Both the position numbers and the translations under genes were made by a program. This document shows, piece after piece, positions 18,107 through 29,645 of a stretch of 52,719 bases of DNA. Position 1 is the stretch's first letter. The number at the start of each line of letters is the position of its first letter. Below the pieces are notes generated by a model. That model saw only the letters and a list, made by a program, of their open reading frames with translations. It had not been told where the DNA came from and searched no databases. The stretch is from Terriglobia bacterium (GTDB lineage: Bacteria; Acidobacteriota; Terriglobia; Terriglobales; Acidobacteriaceae). The stretch covers positions 1 through 52,719 of the forward strand of contig JAIQET010000037.1 in NCBI GenBank assembly GCA_020073645.1, given 5' to 3'.

Positions 18107-18442
18107 ATGAAACGCCGCATATTCGAGGAAGTCGGCGAGCTGCTCAGCAGCGGGATAAGGGGATGCCCGCCGAGCCACACACCCGTTGCCAGTCTGACCA
18201 TAACGCTTGTGGGCATGCGACGGGCAGAGAAGCCCTTGAGAGAGCCTGCAGCCATTGATAAGACGATCGCCATTGTCGTCTGCACGGTGATCGTCCTGGT
18301 TGCGTTGGCAGCCTCTTGTGGAGTTGTCTTGGCCCAGGACTACCTGGGCAATCACTTCAGTCAAACCATGCAAGAGTTGCACCAGTACAGTTGCCGCGAT
18401 GTGCCATGTTCTGAGGTCGCGCAGGGTCCGGGCAACTGGTGA
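18107..18442 (+). CDS. Small single-pass membrane protein, unknown
   Basis: A 111-residue product not recognised. GGAGG at 18096-18100 sits six bases before the ATG at 18107, and the gene begins 48 bases after the multicopper oxidase stop, so co-expression is likely. One membrane helix occurs near residues 50-75 (T-I-A-I-V-V-C-T-V-I-V-L-V-A-L), followed by about 35 residues with two Cys (Y-S-C-R-D-V-P-C-S). The first 45 residues are basic and contain no known motif. A role in copper or electron transfer to the oxidase is only a guess from position. Confidence 0.5.
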   Translation: MKRRIFEEVGELLSSGIRGCPPSHTPVASLTITLVGMRRAEKPLREPAAIDKTIAIVVCTVIVLVALAASCGVVLAQDYLGNHFSQTMQELHQYSCRDVPCSEVAQGPGNW

Positions 18443-18542
18443 GCTCAGCCGGGCTCAAAAAATTGAACCAGCAGAGATCCTGCAAACTGGGGGGCAGGAT
18501 GAGTTCCATCCACATTGAGGTGAGCGCTGATTCAAACGGGAA

Positions 18543-18618
18543 TGGAGCCGACGAACGGACTTGAACCGTTGACCTGCCGATTACGAATCGGCTGCTCTAC
18601 CAACTGAGCTACGTCGGC
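18543..18618 (-). tRNA. tRNA-Thr (anticodon CGT)
   Basis: The minus strand folds as a tRNA: a 7-bp acceptor stem (18612-18618 with 18547-18553), D arm with A-G-C-T-C-A-G-T-T-G-G-T-A-G-A, anticodon stem G-C-C-G-A / T-C-G-G-C around the loop T-T-C-G-T-A-A (anticodon CGT), and T arm with G-G-T-T-C-A-A-G-T-C-C. The discriminator is T and CCA is encoded (18543-18545). Confidence 0.95.
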
Positions 18619-18627
18619 TTCGCTTCG

Positions 18628-18656
18628 ATTCTAAATGCGCATGCGGGAAGCGTAAA
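18628..18656 (-). promoter_or_regulatory. Promoter of the tRNA-Thr gene
   Basis: On the minus strand TTTACG (18651-18656), a 17-base spacer and TAGAAT (18628-18633) lie about ten bases ahead of the tRNA 5' end at 18618. Confidence 0.55.
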
Positions 18657-18747
18657 GAGTGCGAGCGTCGTGGACCGCCTGCAGGCCGTTACCTCAGTTT
18701 GGAGAAACGCCTCAAAGGCTACGGGTGTGGATGCTCGCCCCGCGGAC

Positions 18748-19239
18748 TCAGGCTACCCGAGCCAAAGCTTCGTACTGCTCCTCCGATTCGGCGGGGAGCA
18801 GCACCCACAACGTGTACACGCCCAGGGCGGTACCAAACGGAATGTTGAACAGCGCGAGGAACGCGAGGATCAAGGTCAGAATTCGCGCCCAGGGTTCATG
18901 CTGCAACAGTCCCCATCCGCCGAGGAAGCCGGCGCACGCTTTCACCAGAATGAAAATGCCGACGAAACTCAGCAGCGGCTGCAAGAACATCGGCGCGCCC
19001 TGCCCCGCCAGGTGAACAAACAGGGTGTTGGCCAGAATGATCAAGACTGCTCCTCCCAGCACGTTGAGCGCAGAAAGCGCCAGCCAGAAGATTCCCAGCA
19101 AGCGAACGTGTTCCTGCACGCGATCTCTTCGCGGATAACCGAAGGGCGCGCGCATCAACTGCTTCCCGCAGCGACTGCAGAAAGTCTGATCGGTTTGCAA
19201 GGCGGCTCCGCATCCGTCGCAAAACATCGGATCCTCCAT
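18748..19239 (-). CDS. Zinc-ribbon membrane protein
   Basis: A 163-residue protein with an N-terminal double-CxxC zinc ribbon (M-F-C-D-G-C-G at Cys7/Cys10 and F-C-S-R-C-G at Cys21/Cys24), a basic linker, and about four hydrophobic helices from residue 45 on (for example L-L-G-I-F-W-L-A-L-S-A-L and F-V-G-I-F-I-L-V-K-A). This zinc_ribbon_2-plus-membrane layout is widespread and its role is unknown. The ATG at 19239 is the only Met that keeps the full ribbon. Confidence 0.8.
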   Translation of the reverse strand: MEDPMFCDGCGAALQTDQTFCSRCGKQLMRAPFGYPRRDRVQEHVRLLGIFWLALSALNVLGGAVLIILANTLFVHLAGQGAPMFLQPLLSFVGIFILVKACAGFLGGWGLLQHEPWARILTLILAFLALFNIPFGTALGVYTLWVLLPAESEEQYEALARVA

Positions 19240-19552
19240 GACGACAGTTAAGTGTGTCTAGCATAGGATACGTCCGGATGGCGTCTCGAGTTCCTGAAAT
19301 GCGGTGCGCCACGAGCGTGCGCCGACTTCGAAGATGGAAAATGCAGCCCGCAAACGAAAAGGCCGCCCGGCAAAAGGCGACCTTTTCTTCAAGGGAGAAT
19401 AGTTCCAACGGAGGTTAAACCGTCAAAACTTTCTGGCGAAATCTTATGAGCCGAAAAAGCGAGGTGTCAAGAAATTTCTGGGAAATAAATATCTTTATTT
19501 TCAATAGCTTAGGAAATGGGTTAACAGCCGGTGCAAATGTCTCAGGCTGAGA
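19240..19552. other. Intergenic region with an AT-rich island
   Basis: 313 bases with no gene seen. It contains a GC hairpin (separate entry) and, from about 19430 to 19535, an AT-rich stretch unlike its surroundings with an imperfect AT hairpin at 19482-19502. Confidence 0.5.
19356..19387 (-). terminator. Candidate terminator hairpin
   Basis: 19356-19367 and 19376-19387 form a 12-bp stem with one mismatch and an eight-base loop, A/T-rich at its base so that on the minus strand T-rich sequence closes it. It lies 165 bases past the stop of the DUF6599 gene and could end that transcript. Confidence 0.5.
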
Positions 19553-20737
19553 TTAGTGACCGTTCTTTCGGCCGTAAACCGCCTTTATTGATGAACTTAC
19601 CGGCGAAACATCCGGCTCGGGGGGCCCCTCGGACAGGTGCAGGGAGATGAATTCCATCTCTCCGGGGCGGTCGAAAACGCGCTCGGGCAACAGGCGCTTG
19701 ATGGCGATGCGAAAGCCGCCAAAGGCGAGGCCCGCCACCAGCATGAAGCCCAGAATGATGGCGCACAAGACGATGACGTTCACCAGCAGATTGGCCAGAT
19801 TGTCTTTCTTGGTGGCGTAGGTGTTCTGGTTCCAGGTGACGTCGGCGTCGTAGTTCACCGCTGCCAGCAACGACTGAGCTTCACTTTGCGAGAGCGGACC
19901 GGCGGCGACTACGACGATCGGGCCAGTGCGCTTATCGAAAATCGGGCCCACGTCGCCGAACGCAGGAGATCCCGCCGGCTGCGGTGTGCTCGGAGCATGC
20001 GCTGCGGCCTCGATGCGTCGCAGATGCTCGGCTGCGATCTGCGGCGTGGGATAAGAGATCAACATCAACGTGGCTTCGCCGCCGGAGCTCTGGTAATTCC
20101 CCAGGACCACTTCCGCTCCCGCGTTGAAGTCCACCAGTGACGCGGGAAGGGGCGCGCTGACTTTCTCCAGGGCAACCGGACCCACCACGTACTTGGTGCT
20201 GTTCTTGACGTACGACTCGCGGGGAAGATAGGTCGGTAACCCAGGCAGCTTCTGCGCGCTGTCGGACGGCAGGGGCAAAACGCCCGCCAGTTCACGGAGT
20301 TCGGCGGCGGACATCGCGTTCAGCCTGGCGAACACTGCATCCACCAGAACGTCGCCGCGATAGAAGAGCACGCGCTCGTTGAGCGAGGCGGCGCCGTCGC
20401 CAATCTTCTCGGTCAACATTTGCGGCATCTTGTAGTAGGTAAAGGCGCCGTAGGCGCCGCTGGCATCGGTGAACCGCGCTGCCTTGAGGGTGAGCTTGCG
20501 TCCGTCGTCGCGGGTATAAGTAGCCGAGGCAAAATCGGTGAACCCGTATTCCTTGAGCAGAGCGGCATTCACCGAGTCGGCCACAGTGGGATCCTGGCTG
20601 GTGTGCGCGGCGCCGGAGAGCTGCCATCCGCCAAATTCCTTGGGAAGAATGGGGGCCGGCGGCACGCCGGCGGCAAAGGCAGCCCCAGCCAGCAGCACAC
20701 CGACGGCGAAGGCGGAGATGATCTTGGGGAACTTCAT
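19553..20737 (-). CDS. DUF6599-type exported membrane protein
   Basis: A 394-residue protein of a family I associate with Acidobacteria (DUF6599); function unknown. The ATG at 20737 gives a standard signal peptide (K-F-P-K-I-I-S-A-F-A-V-G-V-L-L-A-G); an upstream ATG at 20761 is possible. Seen are L-P-K-E-F-G-G-W, the Y-G-A-F-T-Y-Y-K-M-P region near 105, F-Y-R-G-D-V-L-V, L-P-G-L-P-T-Y-L-P and the G-N-Y segment. A membrane helix occurs near residue 315-340 (L-V-N-V-I-V-L-C-A-I-I-L-G-F-M-L), followed by a cytoplasmic tail of about 60 residues. Most of the protein is expected in the periplasm. Confidence 0.8.
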   Translation of the reverse strand: MKFPKIISAFAVGVLLAGAAFAAGVPPAPILPKEFGGWQLSGAAHTSQDPTVADSVNAALLKEYGFTDFASATYTRDDGRKLTLKAARFTDASGAYGAFTYYKMPQMLTEKIGDGAASLNERVLFYRGDVLVDAVFARLNAMSAAELRELAGVLPLPSDSAQKLPGLPTYLPRESYVKNSTKYVVGPVALEKVSAPLPASLVDFNAGAEVVLGNYQSSGGEATLMLISYPTPQIAAEHLRRIEAAAHAPSTPQPAGSPAFGDVGPIFDKRTGPIVVVAAGPLSQSEAQSLLAAVNYDADVTWNQNTYATKKDNLANLLVNVIVLCAIILGFMLVAGLAFGGFRIAIKRLLPERVFDRPGEMEFISLHLSEGPPEPDVSPVSSSIKAVYGRKNGH

Positions 20738-20840
20738 GAAAACGGGTGCCAGACGGTCCATCCCTAACAATTAGACTACAGACTCGAAGGGAAAGTTTCC
20801 AGAATGGGGCTCAAGCTTGAGGTAGCGCAACTCGGTGCTG

Positions 20841-22967
20841 TTATTGTCCTTCGCCCTTATCAATCTTGCTGGCGACCTTGACCCCGCTGAGGCCGCTGAC
20901 GTACTTGGAAATCCCGCGGTACAGTGATTCTGCGATCTTCTGCCGGTATTCCGGGGTTTCCAGGCGGCGCTCGTCGCCGGGGTTGCTCACGAAGGAGATC
21001 TCGGCCAGGATGGACGGCATATTGGCGCCGATGAGCACGATAAAGGGCGCCTTCTTGACCCCACGGTCGCGGATGCCCGGGCTCTTCGCCGCCAGCCCGC
21101 TGTGCAGGGCGTGCTGCACGTCCGCAGCGAACTCGCGCGACTCATCAATCTTTTCCTTGAGAGCGATCTTTTTCACCAGGTCCTGCAACTCATGGATGGA
21201 TTTCTCCGAAACTGCATTCTCACGAGCCGCAACTTCCAGCGCATCGGGAGATGAGGAGAAGTTCAGGTAATAGGTTTCCACCCCGCGGGCATCGGGGTCG
21301 TCGCTGGAGTTGGCGTGGATGGACACGAACAGGTCCGCCTGCTCCTGGTTGGCAATCGCGGTGCGGGTCTCCAGCGGAATGAAGGTGTCGTCCGTGCGCG
21401 TGTACACCACCTCGGCGCCCAGCCGTTCCAGTTGCTTGCCCAGGCGTTTGGCGACGTCGAGCACCAGGTCCTTTTCCAGCAGACCATTGGGCCCGATCGT
21501 GCCCGTATCATGGCCGCCGTGGCCGGGATCAATCACGATCTTGCCGATCTTCAAGCCCAGGGCGCGAATCAAGGACCGGTCGCCGCTCGCGGTGGGTTGG
21601 GCTTCATGAACTTCGAGTTCCGGCGCGGTAGTCTTGCGCTTACTCTTTGCGTTGCGGCGCTTGCTGGCGGGCGGCGCCGGTGCAGGTACCGCTTTGGTCT
21701 CTGGCTTGATCTCCGGTGGATCCAGCTTGGTGACGGTAACGTCGTCCTCGTCGTCGGCTTCAACGATCTTCTTCTTCGTGCCGGTGGTGGTGACCGCGGT
21801 AGACACCTTCTTGGGCCCTGCTTTCGCCTCTACTGTGGGTTCGGGTTGGGGCGGACCTGCGGATGCATCCGGCTTGGCTGCCGCCGGGGTGACCGGTGTT
21901 CTCGTGGCTTCCGGCTTGGATTCCGGAATGGCCGTCGCGGTGGCAGGCGAAGATTCCTTGCTGGGCGCTGCCTTCGCCGCCTGACGGCCATGAATATCAA
22001 TGATCAGGCGCGAGGGATTGGGCAGCAGGAAGGCCTCGTAGTCGGAGAGGTCATCCACCTCCAGCACCACGCGCGTCTTCCCCGGCTGGAACTGCGCCAC
22101 CCGGATCTTCTTGAGGAAGCCATCGTCCACGTCGAAGGTTTTACCTACGAGCGTGGAAGCCAGCTTGGTATCGAGCAGGTCGAAGAAGATGCGATCGGGA
22201 TGATCGATGCGTTGCGACTCGTACTTAACATCTTGTTCGAGGTCAATAGCCACCCGCGTGTAGTCGGGCGTAGACCAGTGGCGGATGCCGGTGACGCGCG
22301 CCGGTTTGCTGCTCTTGGCGTCGGCGGTGGCGTGGGAGTCGTTGCTCGCGCTCTGGTCTGCGTCGTCGGTCCCGTTTCCATCGTCGGAAGGCTTCGCGCT
22401 CCGCGTGTCCTTGGATCGCAGGCTCGCCTGCTGCACCGGTTCCGCGAGCGCCTGGCGCGCTTCCTCGGCCAGGTGGTTGCGAGGATAGCGGTGCAGAAAT
22501 TCCTCGAACGTAGCGCGGGCACGGGCGGAATCGTTCAGGTCGTCCTTGTAGATCTCACCGATGGTGAACAGCGCATCAAAGCGATACTTGCTGCCAGGAT
22601 ATTCGCGGCGCAGAAACTGATATTGCGCGATGGCCGCGCGCAGGATGTCGTTGTCGTCAAAGCGGCGGCCCATCTCCACCTGCAACTCGGCGACTGCAAC
22701 CACGCTGGGATCGGCCTTAGTGGAGGTCGGAGAGCCGTAGTAAATCCGGCGATAGGCGTTAATGACGCGCGAATATTCGCGGCGCGTGCGCTCACTGGCA
22801 GGGCGGCCGTTCAGCGCCTCCCGCATGCGCTCGGCGGCGGCGAATTGCGTTCGCGCCCAGGCCTCCGATTTGTGCCCGCCGGCGCGAGCTGGAAGCGCGG
22901 GGAGCAGCAGCATCAACAAAGCTGCACCCAGACGCAGCGCGCGTCGGCTTCGGAGGAGGTTCTTCAA
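20841..22967 (-). CDS. N-acetylmuramoyl-L-alanine amidase with TPR-like and AMIN domains
   Basis: A 708-residue cell-wall hydrolase, longer than ordinary AmiC (about 420). It starts at TTG (22967) with a signal peptide ending A-R-A-G. Residues about 50-165 are a YbgF/TPR-like helical region (I-A-Q-Y-Q-F-L-R-R-E-Y-P-G-S-K, A-R-A-T-F-E-E-F-L-H-R-Y-P). Residues about 210-325 are an AMIN domain. A Pro/Ala/Thr-rich linker of about 140 residues follows. The amidase_3 domain (about 480-700) has V-I-D-P-G-H-G-G-H-D, S-I-H-A-N-S and L-A-E-I-S-F-V-S-N, giving the zinc His/His and catalytic Glu. It cuts the peptide stem from glycan in the periplasm; the AMIN domain targets septal sites. Confidence 0.92.
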   Translation of the reverse strand: MKNLLRSRRALRLGAALLMLLLPALPARAGGHKSEAWARTQFAAAERMREALNGRPASERTRREYSRVINAYRRIYYGSPTSTKADPSVVAVAELQVEMGRRFDDNDILRAAIAQYQFLRREYPGSKYRFDALFTIGEIYKDDLNDSARARATFEEFLHRYPRNHLAEEARQALAEPVQQASLRSKDTRSAKPSDDGNGTDDADQSASNDSHATADAKSSKPARVTGIRHWSTPDYTRVAIDLEQDVKYESQRIDHPDRIFFDLLDTKLASTLVGKTFDVDDGFLKKIRVAQFQPGKTRVVLEVDDLSDYEAFLLPNPSRLIIDIHGRQAAKAAPSKESSPATATAIPESKPEATRTPVTPAAAKPDASAGPPQPEPTVEAKAGPKKVSTAVTTTGTKKKIVEADDEDDVTVTKLDPPEIKPETKAVPAPAPPASKRRNAKSKRKTTAPELEVHEAQPTASGDRSLIRALGLKIGKIVIDPGHGGHDTGTIGPNGLLEKDLVLDVAKRLGKQLERLGAEVVYTRTDDTFIPLETRTAIANQEQADLFVSIHANSSDDPDARGVETYYLNFSSSPDALEVAARENAVSEKSIHELQDLVKKIALKEKIDESREFAADVQHALHSGLAAKSPGIRDRGVKKAPFIVLIGANMPSILAEISFVSNPGDERRLETPEYRQKIAESLYRGISKYVSGLSGVKVASKIDKGEGQ

Positions 22968-23027
22968 TGTTTCCAGTCCGTAATCGCGATCGTTCTATTA
23001 CCCGCCTACTGACAGATGCGCTTACCC

Positions 23028-23876
23028 TCAGTCGGTGTTGCTGATGTACAGAACACCCTTGGCATCGCGTTGTACCCGCACCGGATCATGTACCGGACCG
23101 CCCAGGATGTGCGAGTCCGAATCAGACTCGCCCAGATACAACTGAGTGATCCGTCTGACGTAATTGCGGGTCTCCGCAATGCGCGGTATTCCCGCGCTGC
23201 GTGCCACCGCCCCCGCGCCCGCGTTGTAGGCTGCCAGGCTGAGCTTGAGGTCGCCACCGTAGCTCTCCATCAGCTTCTTGAGGTGGCGAACCCCGGCGTC
23301 CACGTTCTGCTCCGGGTCGAAGGGGTTGGAGACGTTCAGTTGCCGCGCGGTCTGCGGCATCAGTTGCATCAGCCCCATCGCACCCTTGCGGGAAACGGCG
23401 TTGGGATTGAAGTTGGACTCCACCTTGATCACGGCGCGCACCAGGCTGGGATCCACGTTGTGCCGGGCCGCCGCCTGATCGATCGCGGCATCAATCTGCT
23501 CCTGGGTAAACGCTTTGCCACGACTGAAGTTGGCCGGAGCGTTTGAACTTGAGCCCTGGTCCAGGTACTGGTTCACCTCGGCCGCTGCCGAGCGAGCCGC
23601 CCGGATGTTGGCGGAGGGAACCGGTTTCCAGCGATGCGCCGTCGCACTCCAGTAGACCAGCGAACTTTGCCGGGCGGCCGGAGCCTGCGACCGCCGCGTC
23701 GAGGCGGCGGGTGCCTCTTCGTTGACATAAACCTTGCGGCCGTTGTCATCGGTCGAGGCCGTGATTGCCGTAGCGGCACCCGTCTGTGCCTGCACGTATG
23801 GCGTAGTAGTCGTGAGAGAAAGGAAGGTCGCGATTACGGAACTAGCCATCAGGGCGAGTTGCAGGTACTTTCGCAT
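23028..23876 (-). CDS. Lytic transglycosylase (SLT domain)
   Basis: A 282-residue exported enzyme that cleaves the glycan backbone of peptidoglycan to 1,6-anhydro-muropeptides. After a signal peptide the first 130 residues are Ser/Ala-rich. The SLT domain (about 145-265) shows A-V-I-K-V-E-S-N-F-N-P, in which the Glu is catalytic, then K-G-A-M-G-L-M-Q-L-M-P, and A-A-Y-N-A-G and Y-V-R-R-I motifs. It is directly upstream of the amidase gene on the same strand with a 60-base gap, so both wall hydrolases are probably co-expressed. Confidence 0.92.
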   Translation of the reverse strand: MRKYLQLALMASSVIATFLSLTTTTPYVQAQTGAATAITASTDDNGRKVYVNEEAPAASTRRSQAPAARQSSLVYWSATAHRWKPVPSANIRAARSAAAEVNQYLDQGSSSNAPANFSRGKAFTQEQIDAAIDQAAARHNVDPSLVRAVIKVESNFNPNAVSRKGAMGLMQLMPQTARQLNVSNPFDPEQNVDAGVRHLKKLMESYGGDLKLSLAAYNAGAGAVARSAGIPRIAETRNYVRRITQLYLGESDSDSHILGGPVHDPVRVQRDAKGVLYISNTD

Positions 23877-24254
23877 AGCCGGGTATCAACGTTCGACACG
23901 GAGGGCACAAAAACCCCCGTGGCTACCTACCCGGGAACCTGACGGAGAATTCTTACCAGAGTGCAGCAATTATAGACTGGCCGGGGGAGGGGGGCAATCT
24001 CTCCGAAGGACATAGAACCACCGAAGTAATCCGCATAAGTTATTGAAAAATAGGTTTTTAGTAACGGAGTAACTAGGAGCCGGAACAAGCACGATGCAAT
24101 CACGTCAGGGACGGTCCCAGTCCCGTAGGGACGCCTGATAATAGCCCGGCGTTTCAACGCCGGGTAGTAGGGTGGGCCGAAAAGACCGCGTCCCGTAGGG
24201 ACGCCTGAAATCCTTCCCCCCTCCGTGCCCCTGTAGTACCCTCGCACTGACCCC
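23877..24254. other. Intergenic region holding REP-like palindromes
   Basis: 378 bases without a gene. The first 180 bases show no structure I recognise; 24107-24210 carries the palindromes described separately. Confidence 0.6.
24107..24210. repeat. REP-like palindromic cluster (RAYT family, solo copy)
   Basis: Contains the 20-base palindrome at 24145-24164 (arms CCCGGCGTT / AACGCCGGG) and two copies of the shorter palindrome with arms GTCCC / GGGAC at 24121-24138 and 24190-24208, in the order seen beside the transposase gene about 5 kb away. The foot of the long palindrome is ATAG here, GTAG in the other copies. Confidence 0.85.
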
Positions 24255-25370
24255 ATGCCCGAACTCGATTCCCCACAGCGCCAGACGCCGGACTCCCTCA
24301 TGCTGTTCGGCTTCTGGTACCGCGCATTGCCCAGCGACCAGATCAGCCGCAACCGCCTGAAAAAGAGGATGCTGCTGGAAACCCCGCTGGTCATCGGCCG
24401 CGACCGCCAGGGCCGTCCCTTCGCCTTGCGCGATGCCTGTCCGCACCGCGGCATGCCGCTTTCCTGCGGTTGGTTCGATGGTCAGCAACTGGAGTGCAGC
24501 TACCATGGCTGGAAGTTCGACGCCCACTCCGGCCAGTGCCAGCTCATTCCCTCCCTGACTGCCGATCAGGCTTTGAAGATTGACCGCATCTACGCCGGCA
24601 GTTTCGCCTGCCGGGAGCACGACGATTTCATCTGGGTGTTCATCCCCGAACCCAGCCCCACCGGCGCAGGTTTCACCAGGCGCGACGAACCTCCCGTCCC
24701 CGCCCCGCGCGTCCCGACCTTCAGCGACAAATACAAGCTGGCCTACTTGAGCGCCGACCTGCCTTGCAGCGTGGACCACGGCATCATCGGCCTGATGGAT
24801 CCGGCACACGGGCCCTTCGTCCACCAGGCGTGGTGGTGGCGCTCACGGGCAAGCATCCACGAAAAGCAGAAGAATTTTGAGCCCATCCCCAACGGCTTCC
24901 GCATGAGCGCGCACACCCCCAGTTCGAACAGCGCGCCCTACAAGCTGCTGCGGTTGTATGCCAAGGCGGAGGCGATTACCACCACCATTGACTTTGTTCT
25001 ACCCAACCTCCGCTCGGAGATCATTCAAGCCGGGAAGTACTGGTTCGCCAGCCTGACCACGGTTACGCCCATCACCCGCAGCAACTGCCGGATCGACGTG
25101 GTGGCGGCGTGGAACATCTTCCGCTGGCTGCCCTTCGGCCCAGAGCTGCTGAAGTATGTCTTCGCCAAGTTCGTGGAGCAGGACCGGCAGACTATGGAGT
25201 GGCAATCCGAGGGGCTGAAGCACAACCCGCACCTCATGCTGATTGACGACGCCGACCGTCCCGCCAAGTGGTACTTCCAACTCAAGTCCGCCTATCTGGA
25301 GGCCCGCCGCAACGGCGGAGAGATGCGCCACCCCATGCCGGGGCCGCTGACGCTGAAGTGGAGAAGCTAG
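24255..25370 (+). CDS. Rieske-type oxygenase, alpha-subunit-like
   Basis: A 371-residue oxygenase. The N-terminal Rieske domain has C-P-H-R-G (Cys62, His64) and C-S-Y-H-G-W (Cys81, His84) that bind a [2Fe-2S] cluster. The catalytic domain carries D-H-G-I-I-G-L-M-D-P-A-H-G-P-F-V-H, which matches the mononuclear-iron ligand pattern of the family (two His and an upstream Asp). It is a monooxygenase or dioxygenase using electrons from a separate reductase; no reductase gene is near, and the substrate is unknown. The sequence style is closer to pheophorbide/VanA-like monooxygenases than to classical ring dioxygenases. ATG at 24255 follows a palindrome cluster. Confidence 0.87.
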   Translation: MPELDSPQRQTPDSLMLFGFWYRALPSDQISRNRLKKRMLLETPLVIGRDRQGRPFALRDACPHRGMPLSCGWFDGQQLECSYHGWKFDAHSGQCQLIPSLTADQALKIDRIYAGSFACREHDDFIWVFIPEPSPTGAGFTRRDEPPVPAPRVPTFSDKYKLAYLSADLPCSVDHGIIGLMDPAHGPFVHQAWWWRSRASIHEKQKNFEPIPNGFRMSAHTPSSNSAPYKLLRLYAKAEAITTTIDFVLPNLRSEIIQAGKYWFASLTTVTPITRSNCRIDVVAAWNIFRWLPFGPELLKYVFAKFVEQDRQTMEWQSEGLKHNPHLMLIDDADRPAKWYFQLKSAYLEARRNGGEMRHPMPGPLTLKWRS

Positions 25371-25418
25371 TAACCAGTGACGCGATGAGACTGACTACTG
25401 GCAACTGGGTACCGGGTA

Positions 25419-25781
25419 CTAGTCGCTGACCAGCCAGTCCATCGCTTCTTCGCGAGTCTTAAACGCCGGCAGATCACGCTGCGAAAAGACCTTGATGTGC
25501 TCATAGAACACCCGGGGAATGGCCTCGGTTCCCACCCAGGCCGAGCGCTTCAAATGAGGACGGTTGAACACCGCATCCTTCTTGATTTCCGTAACGGTGT
25601 CGCGTTTGATATCCGCTCCGGTGAAGTCGGCGAGCAGCAGAACCGATTCCAGCGGCTCGGCGGTCACATAGGAAGGCAAAAGCCGGGAGAGCTTTTCCAC
25701 TTCTGCAGCCGTGCAGTGGGAGCAGTCCGCGAGGAGGATCTGCTTGTTCTTGTAGGTAATGAAGCGTATGCGTTCTTCCAT
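25419..25781 (-). CDS. STAS/SpoIIAA-like domain protein
   Basis: A 120-residue protein starting at ATG 25781, chosen over a TTG four codons upstream because GGGAG lies five bases before it. The fold signals are alternating strands and helices: I-R-F-I-T-Y-K-N-K-Q-I-L-L-A-D-C, V-L-L-L-A-D-F-T-G-A-D at about 50-60, and a C-terminal F-K-T-R-E-E-A-M-D-W-L. This resembles the STAS/SEC14 (SpoIIAA-like) family of unknown partners. No phosphorylatable Ser of classical anti-sigma antagonists can be assigned. It lies just downstream of alaS, on the same strand. Confidence 0.65.
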   Translation of the reverse strand: MEERIRFITYKNKQILLADCSHCTAAEVEKLSRLLPSYVTAEPLESVLLLADFTGADIKRDTVTEIKKDAVFNRPHLKRSAWVGTEAIPRVFYEHIKVFSQRDLPAFKTREEAMDWLVSD

Positions 25782-25801
25782 GGGGACTCCCAAGCCACCC
25801 G

Positions 25802-28816
<3,015 letters not shown>

Positions 28817-28930
28817 GATCTGCAGGAATTGTTGTTACAAACCATGATTCTAGCATCCGGCCTGACATGGCGAACGACTCGCGCCCCGATGTTCAGCGGT
28901 CACAGACAGGGGGGATTGTGGATTGTAGAT

Positions 28931-29178
28931 TTCACCCGTCCCTGCGGGACGGGTTCGCCGTGCCACGGCCACCCGCCAGTGAACTGGCGGGCTACTATCA
29001 TCGGTCCCTACGGGACCAAAGCCCACGGTTCCATGAGGGACGGTGGAAAGCAGCTTTACGTTTCGCCGGGCAGGACGTGCGAAGGGCCGCGTCCCGGAGG
29101 GACGATTGATAGTAGCCCGGCGTTTCAACGCCGGGTAGGGTGCTAACAGGACCGCGTCCCGTAGGGACGCCTGAAACT
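28931..29178. repeat. REP-like palindrome array, left of the RAYT gene
   Basis: Contains six palindromes: 28935-28953 (arms CCCGTCCC), 28972-28991 (CCCGCCAGT/ACTGGCGGG, footed by CTAC at 28992-28995, i.e. GTAG on the minus strand), 29003-29017, 29091-29103, 29116-29135 (CCCGGCGTT/AACGCCGGG with GTAG at 29112-29115) and 29154-29170. Arms differ by compensating changes while the fold is kept. Confidence 0.9.
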
Positions 29179-29195
29179 CCACACGGAGGCCGGCC

Positions 29196-29642
29196 ATGGC
29201 CCACACCTACGTTTCCGATCTCATCCATTGCGTGTTCTCAACCAAAGGACGCCGCAAGCTAATCCCGCGGGAGATTCAGTCCGAGTTGTGGTCTTTCCTC
29301 GGCGGAATTGCCCGCAAGAACGGTTTCAAAGCTCTGGTCGTCGGCGGAACCGAGGATCACGTGCATGTACTGCTTTCGCTGCCCGCCTCTCTGCCACTCG
29401 CCAAAGCTTTGCAATTGTTGAAAGGCACCTCTTCCCGATGGATGAACGAGAAGCACACCAAAGATTTCGCCTGGCAGGAGGGCTACGGAGCATTCACCCT
29501 CGGGATCTCACAGAAAGCGGACACCATCGCATATATCCAGGGACAGACCGAACATCATCGCAAGCATGATTTCCAGCAGGAATTCCTTGCGATCCTGAAA
29601 AAGCACGGGATCGACTACGATCCGAAGTACGTTTGGGGGTAG
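29196..29642 (+). CDS. IS200-like transposase of the REP-associated (RAYT) type
   Basis: A 148-residue Y1 HUH nuclease. The metal-binding HUH motif is E-D-H-V-H-V-L-L-S-L-P (near residue 60) and the catalytic Tyr is in I-A-Y-I-Q-G-Q-T-E-H-H (near 112), followed by F-L-A-I-L-K-K-H-G-I. These proteins cut single-stranded DNA at GTAG-footed hairpins. It is flanked on both sides by such palindromes (28931-29178 and 29646-29800), with no TnpB gene or terminal repeats, so it fits a domesticated RAYT rather than an active IS200. The ATG at 29196 lies just past the left array. Confidence 0.88.
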   Translation: MAHTYVSDLIHCVFSTKGRRKLIPREIQSELWSFLGGIARKNGFKALVVGGTEDHVHVLLSLPASLPLAKALQLLKGTSSRWMNEKHTKDFAWQEGYGAFTLGISQKADTIAYIQGQTEHHRKHDFQQEFLAILKKHGIDYDPKYVWG

Positions 29643-29645
29643 GGG

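Noticed and set aside
21315..23012. A 565-residue open frame on the plus strand.
   Set aside because: Antisense to the amidase gene, Gly/Arg-rich and without motifs. GC-rich codon bias of the real gene keeps the opposite frame open.
24105..24824. A 239-residue minus-strand frame across the palindromes into the Rieske gene.
   Set aside because: It runs through repeat sequence and antisense to the Rieske domain with its cluster ligands on the other strand.
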